Translations under genes and position numbers: made by a program
The notes under the pieces: model-generated
What the model saw: only the letters and a program-made list of their open reading frames with translations
What the model was told of the DNA's origin: nothing
Databases searched by the model: none
In this document: positions 42,641 to 52,600 of the stretch, in pieces
Layout: each line of letters begins with the position of its first letter
How positions within the stretch are numbered: position 1 is the first letter of the stretch
NCBI GenBank assembly: GCA_037349105.1
Contig: JAYJMM010000107.1
Span: forward strand, 248,001-312,000
Source of the DNA: Limnomonas spitsbergensis
Lineage: Eukaryota > Chlorophyta > Chlorophyceae > Chlamydomonadales
Reading direction: 5' to 3'
DNA length: 64,000 bases

Positions 42641-44135
42641 TGAACCACATATATTTATATTTACACCTGCTGCAACAGGGCGTTGGTCCAGAAAAGTGCC
42701 TAGTTCTGCACATTTCACACCTTCTAGTGTGCCCTTCAAAAAATAAATAGAAAAAACGACCTAAAATTACACCTGGTAGGCAGAAGTGGACGGGAAAAAG
42801 AGAGGTTTGACCCGACCGTCATCGTAAGGCCCCCCAGGACACTAGGACCGTTAGTCGCAAATGGTATTTTTACCTTTGGTCCCATGTCTTGGCCTTGAAT
42901 GAAGCCTTGTTTTATCCAACATTGGCATGGAGATTTAGGTAACCCGAGTTTGGTTTCATGGAAACTCATTTTAAACATGTTTTTTTGTGTCGAGAAAAGC
43001 CATCACAGTTAAGTTGACCACCCGTGCCACGCTACACCGTTGTGATGCAGATGCTCCTACCTAGTAGCCTCGACATGTTCCTTGTGGCATGCACCACAAC
43101 TGTATCTGGAGCATCCCAAAGCCTATGCAGCTGACTCTAGGGTTTGGGAATTAGGGGCTGCTACCTCTGTGGTTGTGCTCTCAGGGTCAGATGCATCTTC
43201 ACTGTTGCTGCTGAAGTTGCTGATTGTGCTGTTGTCACCATCATCCCTGGGTGCTTGTCCTCATTTGCGCCCTCGCCCACACCCACACCCACACCATGCT
43301 CTTTTGACACCTGCCCTCTGCTCGTCTTTCTCAAAGGTGGAGCTGGTGGTGAATGCCTCTTCTTCTGAGATGATGCATGCCTCATCTTATATTCTTGGTG
43401 TATTATTTGCCCCGGCCCCTAGCCCCTGCCCTTGCCCTTGCCCTTGCCCTTGCCCTGCCCTTCCTAGCAACAGCCGAATGCATATCGGTGGCCACATCAG
43501 CATTATTCACCTAGTTTAGAACGAGTAGCCCATTCGCAAACTCAGCATCGTCGACCGCATCTGAACGATTACTCGTTAGTCTCGCCCCGCCCCATGTTGC
43601 TGTCCGATTCTTCGGCTGCTTTTGCTACACATGTTGTTGTTGCTATTTATGCGGCAACAGCTTGAACTCAGATGAGACGAAGTTGATAAGCGTTATGTGG
43701 CAGGCAGATGTTGATCCATGCCGGCCCCTGCCAGTGAGGGGACTTAAACGGAGTTGTTTATGTCTTAATGTATGCAAGCAATAGCGTGCATCCTAAAACA
43801 GAGGAGAAAGCGTGGTAAAACACATTTCCCACACGAAATATGCCTTTCGCAAAAATGTAGGTTTGGTTCAACAATTTCAATTTTGGAAGGCCACTTTATC
43901 CATATTGGCTTCATGTTTTGAGACCATAGTAAATACTAATTGAGAATGGCAGTACGGTGTGGTCGGTACGGTTAGTACGGTTTATATCATGATGTGAGTC
44001 AAGCTGGACGAGCCTCCTCATCATGCCTCTGGCATTAATGACAGTGTCTACGTTTTATCACACAAGTTCCATTTGCCTGTTTTGGGGGGCTTGCACACTT
44101 GTCTCTAATTTGCTTTGTGTCTTCCAAAATTGCAG
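42641..44135. other. Gene-free region
   Basis: About 1.5 kb. The 43082-43519 frame is driven by (CCTTGC)n-type sequence at 43420-43465 and lacks gene-like features. The rest is AT-richer than the surrounding genes. Confidence 0.45.
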
Positions 44136-44458
44136 GAGGAAGACCAGTGGCTGCGCAAACGGCGGCAGTCACGTTCAAGGCAGACGCGGCAAAGGCTGTT
44201 GCCGACAAGGAGGTTGAGAAGCAGGAGATGGAGGCGGCAAGGATGCATGGTGGCCGTTGTATGGCTATGAGGGAGAAAGGTGTGCACATTGCATGGGCAA
44301 TGGGGTACTTAATTGCCATCCCCATGAGCCATTTGTGTGACACGCACATCAACAACAATATCTCAGTGGCACACCATCCCGAGATCTCGATGCTAAGGTT
44401 AAGAGTTAAGACGGAGGGCCTTTGCATCGAACTTCTGTTCGGGATGGTGTGCCACTAG
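44136..44458 (+). CDS. Possible exon, Ala/Lys/Glu-rich then hydrophobic
   Basis: Follows an acceptor-like tccaaaattgcag. The open frame to TAG 44458 reads GGRPVAAQTAAVTFKADAAK then AVADKEVEKQEMEAARM. The tail overlaps a long inverted repeat. Not recognised; it may not be coding. Confidence 0.25.
44365..44455. repeat. 18-bp perfect inverted repeat (hairpin)
   Basis: agtggcacaccatcccga at 44365-44382 and its exact reverse complement at 44438-44455, separated by 55 bp. Confidence 0.9.
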
Positions 44459-44696
44459 GATTCTTCATACTTACGGGCACGTCTGCCCGGCTCCATCCCA
44501 TTTATCTATGTGTATACGTGTATGATGTATATCAGCATCCCACTAGCCCTTGAATGATAAAACGTGATTGATCGCTCCGCACGCACCGCGGCAGTCTGAT
44601 CCCGGCTTATTATCAAGTGTGGCGCTTTCAACATCTTCAAAACAAACGATATTTATCGTAAAACGGGTTTGACTCTGCTATCAATTAATTATTTTG

Positions 44697-45160
44697 GAGG
44701 TGCGCGGAGTACACGCGCGGTAGAAAAATAATAGCAAAAAGTGTGCGCAGCCGGTCAGTCACGGACCAAAACAAATATATATACATGTTGGAGGGTGCGC
44801 GGAGTAGTATTTTCGTAACTACCAGCACTGATTGATTGATTGACGACTGACTGATTGATTGACGACTGATTGATTCGACATCAATTCACTGATTGTTGAC
44901 CGTGTACTGTTCTTCCAGGCATCAAACTAGGGGTTTGATTGAGTTGACTGTACGTAGTGCCTATAAGCGCTGCGCGGAGTTGAGTAAACGACATTCACTA
45001 AAAGTACTGCGCGATGTTTAATTAATTGTTTAGAACCGGCTGCGCGATATAGCAAACAACTATTTAAAAAAATCAGCTGCGCGTGCGCGGAGTTTGGTAC
45101 TTATTTTGCTGCGCGACTAATTTGATATAATTATTCCGAATCGGGGTGCGCGGACCCCAA
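44697..45160. repeat. Dispersed TGCGCGGAGT motif cluster
   Basis: About ten copies of tgcgcgg/tgcgcga, several extended to ggtgcgcggagt, spaced 20-180 bp apart in AT-rich sequence, with gattgattgacgactga repeats at 44830-44890. Such clusters resemble subterminal transposase-binding motifs. Confidence 0.6.
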
Positions 45161-46254
45161 AGCGTTTTACGGTGTTGGAACAATTCTGCCTTGCCTCGCT
45201 ACGTTTTACCTCCAACTATGCCTAATGCACTTGCAACTCGTAACTCGGCCTCCGTTCGCCACGCGCTATATGTGTGGAGCCATAAAAAGTGTCCAGAGTC
45301 GCTAGGCGAACGCATGGTGGATGGGAATTATTTATTAGCAACTATTTGGCATATCAATTTAATGCGATGCTGCTTCATCGATGGGCTAAAATTACCCAGC
45401 CAGAGAACATAAACAGTTCCTCCTTTTTGCTCCAACTTCGCCAAAAGACCCGCCAGCTTTTACCTATTTATTTTCTCTCTGGCCAATAGGCCCTTGCTAC
45501 CGGCCGGTTTGTAGAGCCTTGTTTGACTGGCCTTGCAGGGCTGGATACCAACTACACTAATGCAAATACACTTCGGCGACGTCATGTGGCTCGAATTTGA
45601 AGCCTATGACCTTGCTGGTGAGTGGTGTCAGGGGTCGCTATGTAGTACCCTGCCCGAGGGTTTCAAGCAACTCACAATTTGGAGTTAAGGTAATGGTGCA
45701 TTGCCATAGTTTCTGATTCAATCATCACTTCAAGCACTTGAACGAGGTTGGGCTCTTGCGTGGGTCAAAGTGGAACCGAGCGTGTATGTGCCAAGGAGGA
45801 GCCATTTACCAAGGGAGTCCAATCGTTTAATTATGGACTCTAATGAGAGCGCCGAGTTGCTTGGTAGACGGACAGGGCCCCAGTTTTAACACGCACTGAA
45901 AAGCGTACCCTTGTTATGGCCCTATTACCAAGACCGAGTGATTGTGCACCAAGAGAGTGGCAAGGGCCCAGGGGAGGACCTATGCAGTAGGGAAATATGC
46001 ACCGTCCGGCACCTGGAAAATTTTGGAATAAAGCAAAAAACAACAGATGCCCTGACAGGGTCGTTAGACGGGAGCCGGAAGTTTGAGGGGTGGGCGGTTG
46101 GTTGCGGCCGAAGGCCTGAGCTAAGGGTGGTTTGGCCTTCAGTAAAATACAAACAGTAAACTTCAGTAAAAAAAAATCTAACATAAGTATGGTTCACCAC
46201 CATAGACACTTTTCAACTCAAAGCCATATGTTGAAGGGAATGCTCCAACAGATG
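45161..46254. other. Gene-free region
   Basis: Short frames at 45146-45490 are not recognised. The remainder shows nothing supportable. Confidence 0.4.
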
Positions 46255-46325
46255 GTTCAATGACATTTCACCTCTGGGCCCTGCTCAAAAAGGCTCAGCA
46301 GCGTGGTCGCCCAACAGAAAGTTGA
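46255..46325 (-). mobile_element. LINE tail fragment
   Basis: caatgacatttcacctctgg, followed by ctgctcaaaaaggctcagcagc and gtggtcgcccaacag, a diverged copy of the family tail. Confidence 0.5.
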
Positions 46326-46553
46326 AGCATCGATATTTTTACGAGCTTTGTCCATAGCATTTGCTCAGGTTCAAAAGCTCTTTTGATCAAAGTCTTGTAT
46401 GAAACAGAGAAATGTCAACACAAATTTGACTTGATTTGTGCGTGCTAAAATACTTATAAACAAAACATATGGTACAAAATGTAGCACACAACACCTCACA
46501 AAATCTTCCGACATTTGTGCTAATTTATTGCCCCCCCTCCCCCCATGTGTAGA

Positions 46554-47026
46554 GATTCCTCTCTTCGTGGGTATCTCAGCCCTTGTGCAAAGCATGTTGA
46601 TGAGGATGCGCTTGTTGGAGTATGCTCCAGACATGATGAACAATACGATGGCCCTCGCCCTCTTGGGTTGCATTATCTTTTCACTCTTCCCCTCCGGACC
46701 TTGGAGACGCTGTCCTGGGTGCGTCGTTCTACGGTGCCTTGCTTACCATGTTCCTGGAGATCATGATAAGTGGCGACCTGATCGACAAGTTCAAGATGTA
46801 CGAGAGGACAACACCGTACGAGCTCTTCTGGGTTACTGTATGGCTCGTCTGTACAATGGGGCCTGTTTGGTGGTTTGTGAGGGTCAACGTTTGGTTTGAG
46901 GTCATGATGACCCTCACATTTGTCATCAAGGCGAGGGACAATGCGGCGAAGGTGGTCAAGACTATGAGCAACAACCTCATCAACCTCGTCATGGTGACGC
47001 CCGCCATCATTACTCTGAAGTTGTGA
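46554..47026 (+). CDS. Predicted multi-pass membrane protein, apparent 1-nt frameshift
   Basis: Begins after an acceptor-like ccccatgtgtag (46553). The first frame reads EIPLFVGISALVQSMLMRMR and ALALLGCIIFSLFP. After the CCCC run at 46689-46692 a second frame continues to TGA 47024-47026 with DAVLGASFYGALLTMF, TPYELFWVTVWLVCTMGPVW, VWFEVMMTLTFVIKA and NLVMVTPAIITLKL. Three or four hydrophobic helices are plausible. Continuity across the shift suggests one gene with an indel (real or sequencing) at the homopolymer. Not recognised. Confidence 0.4.
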
Positions 47027-47561
47027 GGAAACAAACCTCATGTGACATGCGGTTCTGGTGCACCTCAGTTTACTGTGTTGAAGACCTGCCAACTAGCTTC
47101 CTCATCATTTCAGTTTGCACTCTTGGAGTGCGTTGGCGGAGTTGGTGGCTGCCCGTGTTGCCTCGCTTTCAATGTAGTACTTACTGTTGCTTGTTGTGCC
47201 CCGGTCCCTTTTGTTTCTGGCTTCGCCCCTGGCTCTGGGTTGGGTTATGCCCTTGCCCTGCCTTGGGCTTCTGACTTCCGCTTCTGTCTTTTGGCTTCGG
47301 GTTCAGACTTTTGGTTTCGTCTTCCCCTTGTTCTTTGTCGCTTCTTGTTGGTCATGCTTTCTGGTTTCCATTGTCCCTGTCCTGATGGTGTGCAAGGGCC
47401 AATAGCATGGTCCAAAGGTATAGGGTTCATTTTAGTCCCTTTGGTGAAGGTAGTGGGGTGCTGTCGATTGCATCAAGTTTCGCGGGACTCTATCTCACAT
47501 TGTTGTCCTCCCGACACAACAATCAACAACCCCATGAGATGTGTTGACGTTGTTTGTTGAC

Positions 47562-47820
47562 GAAGTTACACCTCTGGGCCATGCTGAAATGAAGCTCGGC
47601 CACGTCGGCAAACAAAAAGTCAGCTAGGAAAGTCAAGGGAGAAGGCACAACAGGAAAGAAAGGATAGCAAGTTCTCCCACTAAACAATAGGAACACGAAG
47701 GTATGACAAAACGTATCCCCTGCCCCTAGAGAGACTATCCTTCAAAAAGTTCAACGACAAGTTGCAGAAACCAGGGCCTCCCACCCCTTCCTGTGGGGTC
47801 TCCGAATCCTGTCTGGTGGT
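47562..47820 (-). mobile_element. LINE-family 3' end (sister of 31803-32080)
   Basis: gttacacctctgggccatgc, then tgaaatgaagctcggccacg, with about 250 bp of collinear similarity to 31803-32080. It runs into a second copy at 47830. Confidence 0.65.
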
Positions 47821-47829
47821 GAGGAAAAG

Positions 47830-48034
47830 GAATGGAAGTTTTGGCTCAGTGTTTTTACCCCCCCCTCTCGGAAAAGGGGTAAATAAGATGAAGGGACAGA
47901 CAAAAGGCTAGAAAGGTAAGGTACAGGAAGTTCCAGCCTCTGAGAACGTCTACGCCTCAACGATATCTACCACGTCTTCCACAAAAGCCAGGGCATCCCA
48001 CCCAAACCTGAGTGCCCCGGTACACACACCCTAC
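47830..48034 (-). pseudogene. LINE C-terminal relic with 3' UTR
   Basis: 3' UTR like that at 42426-42640, then a coding end reading GWDALAFVEDVVDIVEA-stop (minus, about 47965-48003), the same C-terminus as the 33310 and 34125 copies. Confidence 0.6.
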
Positions 48035-48303
48035 AAGTCAATGACATTACACCTCTGGGCCCTGCTCAAAAAGGCTCGGCTGCGTGGGCGCCCAACTGTC
48101 CACTGGAAGAAAAGAAAGGACCGTAAGTTAAGAGGGAAAGAAGGAAAAGAACACAAAGGAGAAATAAATACCCCCCAAAAAGGAAAAGGCCTACAAGGAA
48201 AACATACACACGGGTTTTAAGGTTAGCTTACTTAGCTCCCCGTCGTCCAGTACAGTCCACCGTGGCGGGTTGGTGGATGGGCTGCATTTTGAATTGCAAG
48301 GTG
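48035..48303 (-). mobile_element. LINE 3' tail and flank interrupted by the split-repeat element
   Basis: Tail at 48037-48100 (tcaatgacattacacctctg, gcgtgggcgcccaactgtcc). Further right a minus-strand open segment (stop about 48235) reads towards the insertion site at 48304 and continues, in frame, beyond 57978. Confidence 0.5.
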
Positions 48304-48932
48304 GCTGTCACAGTATATTACCGTATACGTGACAGAACCGTTTAGACCGCAGTTAGCGGCCTCGGGGACTCCGCAGCTTCTCTGCGGAGTCTACGGATTT
48401 GAACTGAGACCTAGAAACCCGCTTACGCCGGTTGATTGTACCGTATTCTGAATTGGGCCTGCCGGGTCCCTGTATCCCGGCAGTTGCCTAGGCTAACTAC
48501 TTCGTCCCTTTCTAAAGGACAGACCTCTTATGTAACAAGCTCCGGCCGGCATCCAATGCATGAGGCCTGAGGTGTTCATAACGTCAGTACCTATATCAAG
48601 TCAAGACTAGCTCCGCCTCAGCTGAACTACCTGGAGACAAGTACCTCAGTAGTGAACCGAGACCCTGCCGAAGAAGAAGTACGCAGTCAACCTCCCGGCT
48701 ACCTCACCGCGTGTTGCGCGGTAAGTGCCCTTAACATAGCCCAGCTGGATCGCGCCCAGACGGCCAGAAGGCCTACGCTACCATACGTCTATTGCTATAC
48801 ATACAAATATCCAGCTCTACTGCTTAACTCGCTGAGCACTCGCAGCCAGTGAAGAGTCACTGAGCCTGCCCGTAGGCGTCCGTCACTGCCGTGAGGAAAG
48901 AAGTCCGCCACGGACCTGAAGCGCACATCGCG
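48304..48932 (+). repeat. Split direct repeat A1
   Basis: 629 bp, starts gctgtcacagtatattaccg and ends cacatcgcg. It contains an inverted repeat ctgtcac-N17-gtgacag at its left end (48305-48335), a 10-bp hairpin gactccgcag/ctgcggagtc and an 8-bp hairpin ctgccggg/cccggcag. A strong splice donor word gcg/gtaagtg lies near 48722. The 66-codon frame inside lacks an ATG and is not called as a gene. Confidence 0.9.
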
Positions 48933-49650
48933 TGTCCTTTAGAAAGGGACGAAGTGGATTTAGCCTGATCAGCTTGATTCGCCAATTCCTGCTAAAGGTG
49001 CTTGTGCAGCGGAATTGGAATTTTGTTTGCATGCAAACGACCTTGGACAGCGTTTGAACTGCACTTTGCTGTGGTAATCTCCAGAGAGAGATTGCCAAGT
49101 TAAACCCTGAGAATCGCTGAGCGTGGCAGCTTAGTGTTGAGTCCAGGAGAGGCTTGAAGATCTGGCTGTGGATTTAAACACCCAGCAGATAATTACCTGT
49201 GTGACTGCAGATTGTGATCAGGTGGATCCAATCTTTCATCATTGACAGAAGTGAACTTGTGGATAGAACATCCAAGTTTGAAATCTTGTGGGTGTACCAA
49301 AGGATCCCCGCAGGGACGCAGAGCTGAGCGGACACTACGCAAGAGGCTACATCCACGCAGGGCGTGTGACATCCACGCAGGACGTGAGACATCTAGAAGC
49401 AGCCCAGCCAGCAAGGTGGGAAGAACTGAAAAGGCGAAGGAGGATTCCGCCAGATTGAAATTAGTGAGCAGAAAAGCAGGAAGGCAAGGCCTATCCTGCA
49501 TATTGCTGTACCTGCCATCCGATCTTGGCTCGCAAGCCCTCACCAGATTGCAGTAGGAACAAGGGGGCAGAAGCCTAAAGTTAGCAGATCCTGTAGGGGG
49601 TGTCGCCAGCACGCTTGCAGGACCGTGCGGTTCGTAAATTGCCTGTAGGA

Positions 49651-52600
49651 ATGACAGACGTAGATCTAAATCCCGATAGGCACCAGCACCCTGACGCCCA
49701 ACGGAGAAGTGGGCGTCTGAGGGGGCTGGAGCCGGGTGTAAACCTGATGGAAGCTAGTGATGAGCTGGCTGCAGAAGCCCTGTTGGTGGCGGCGAAGCTG
49801 GCAGGGCCAGTGGGACCGCCCGCAGGAGACAGCAAGGTGCCAGAACCGGGCCGCGTACCGCCCAGAGAGGCAGGGGCGCAGGCAGACGGCTCAGCACTAG
49901 TGTCGCACAAAGGGATCAGCCGAGGTGGGCGAGTGCCCCAATCAACCCTGGATATTCCAAGGCAAGGCCTGGAATATGCGCAGTGGTTGAGACAGGGAGG
50001 AAGAACCCCTGAGCTGACATTGGACCCGGCCGTTGAGGTGTCGCAGACCAGTGGCGCAAATCGGGACAGTGGTCCAGAAGGCGCACCAGAGCAGGACTTG
50101 CCCAGTGGGGCAGGGGCCGTGCAACGAGTCAAGAACGAGCCCGATCACGGTGATCAAGGGGCAGGCACCTCGGCAGCCCCAGAGGGGGCAGCAGAGTGCG
50201 GAAGAGCAAGAGACCTAGGCAGTGGGCCAGAATACGCGACGCAGAAGAGGCTAATGAGAGTGGCAAGTGCTGCGCAGTGCGTTAAAAAGGAGAACGGGAC
50301 GATGCCCCGTGGTGGAAGTCAGGTGATCAGGAAACCTGCAGATCTGCAGGCGGTGGGTGGAGCACAAGCCGCCACTGCGGAATGGCCCCCAGTAAAAAGG
50401 AAGGAGGATCTGGCTCAGCCAAGAGGGTGGAACAGGCTAGGGCAGTGGGCCACTGGAGTGTGGAAAAGTGTGTGTGACGCAGAGCAGGCGGGGTTAAGCA
50501 GTCTGGCTGTGCCCCAGCAGCGCGCACCCTTGGAGGCATTGACCAAGTGTATGGAGCAGCCAGGTAATCAGGTGTCCCTCAACGGCTGGTCCATGTTTGA
50601 CATCCTCAGCAGTGACAGTGAGCCAAGTCCCAGGCACCTGATCAACTGTATTACGGCAGAGAGTGCCGGCCCACCCAGGCAGGATAGCCTGGTAGCTAGC
50701 GAGCAGCTGCACCTGATCAACTGTATTACGGCAGAGAGTGCCGGCCCACCCAGGCAGGATAGCCTGGTAGCTAGCGAGCAGCTGCACCTGATCAACTGTA
50801 TTACGGCAGAGAGTGCCGGCCCACCCAGGCAGGATAGCCCGGTAGCTAGCGAGCAGCTGCACCTGATCAACTGTGTTCCAATAGGGAATGCTTTTTCACC
50901 CAAACCAGTGACCGGTGGCTGCGAGCCAAGCCAACTGCAGGTGCAGGCGTCACGGCTGGGTTTGCAGATGGAGGCAGTTCCTGTGACACCTGTCGGGATC
51001 GGTGGCTGCGAGCCATGCCAACTGCAGGTGCAGGCGTCACGGCTGGGTTTGCAGAGAGAGGCAGTTCCTGTGACACCTGTAGGGATCGGTGGCTGTGAGC
51101 CAGGTCAACTGCAGGTGCATGCGTCACGGCTGTGGTTGCCGAGGGAGGCAGCCCATGTGACACCTGTGGCGGCCGCTGGCTGTGAGCCAGGCCAACTGCA
51201 GGTGCATGCGTCACGGCTGTGTTTGCAGATGGAGGCAGTTCCTGTGACACCTGTCGGGATCGGTGGCTGTGAGCCAGACCAACTGCAGGTGCAGGCGTCA
51301 AGGCTGGGTTTGCAGAGAGAGGCGGTTCCTGTGACACCTGTAGGGATCGGTGGCTGCGAGCCATGCCAACTGCAGGTGCAGGCGTCACGGCTGGGTTTGC
51401 AGAGAGAGGCAGTTCCTGTGACACCTGTAGGGATCGGTGGCTGTGAGCCAGGTCAACTGCAGGTGCATGCGTCACGGCTGTGTTTGCCGAGGGAGGCAGC
51501 CCATGTGACACCTGTGGCGGCCGGTGGCTGTGAGCCAGGCCAACTGCAGGTGCATGCGTCACGGCTGTGTTTGCAGATGGAGGCAGTTCCTGTGACACCT
51601 GTAGGGATCGGTGGCTGTGAGCCAGACCAACTGCAGGTGCAGGCATCACTGCTGTGTTTGCAGAAGGAGGCAGTTCCTGTGAAAACTGTGGTGGCCGGTG
51701 GCTGCGAGCCAAGCCAACTGCAGGTGCAGGCGTCACGGCTGTATTTGCAGAGAGAGGCAGTTCCTGTGACACCTGTAGGGATCGGTGGCTGTGAGCCAGG
51801 CCAACTGCAGGTGCAGGCGTCACGGCTGTGTTTGCAGAAGGAGGCAGTTCCTGTGAAAACTGTGGTGGCCGGTGGCTGTGAGCCAGGCCAACTGCAGTTG
51901 CAGGCGTCACGACGGTGCGTGCAGAGGGAGGCAATTCATGTGACACCTGTAGGGATCGGTGGCTGTGAGCCAGGCCAACTGCAGGTGCAGGCGTCACGTT
52001 TGTGTTTGTCGAGGGAGGCAGCCCATGTGACACCTGTGGTGGCCGGCGGCTGCGAGCCGGACCAACTGCATCCGTGGGAGCAGAAGCTGACCCAAAGGGT
52101 GGCTGAGGAACCAGTTGGCCCAAGTGAGGTTGAGGACCACGAGCACAGGCAGGCGCCGGTGCTGGTGCAGATGCACCAGCCAGAAGAAGATGGGCCTGTC
52201 ACACCACCAGTGCCAGCAGCTCCAGGAGGGGTCCAGGTGCCAATATCAGAACCAGGTGCGGCCCAGCAGGCCAGCAAACAGCTGGAGGCGGCAGAGAATC
52301 CTGAGGGGTCAGAGGAGCAGGGGATCTCCATACCCATGCTGAGGGAAAAGGTGAACTGGTACCAGCAGAAGCTCAAAGGAATGGCCAGGCAGCTGTGGAT
52401 GGCCAGGCAGCCAGGGATTGCCTGGCAGATGAGAATGACCAGGCAGCTGAGGATGATGAAGCGTCGCTTGGCAAATAAACTGCAGACGCTGTTGCCACAA
52501 GACAGGGCAGCTGACAGTGACGTGGATGAAGCTAGGAGCAGCAGGTCTCCGGTGCCAGCACCCGTGAACAACAGCAGCAGCAGGAATGTGTGCCTGGTAG

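Noticed and set aside
43082..43519. 145-codon frame with Cys-Pro repeats
   Set aside because: The end is a CCTTGC simple repeat and the remainder has no recognisable domain or splice context.
48652..48852. 66-codon frame identical in A1 and A2
   Set aside because: No ATG start, and identity follows from the repeat itself; it crosses a strong splice donor word.
50867..52123. 418-codon minus-strand frame opposite the gag repeats
   Set aside because: A shadow of the 87-bp repeats; the plus frame is the one that is continuous for 2002 codons.
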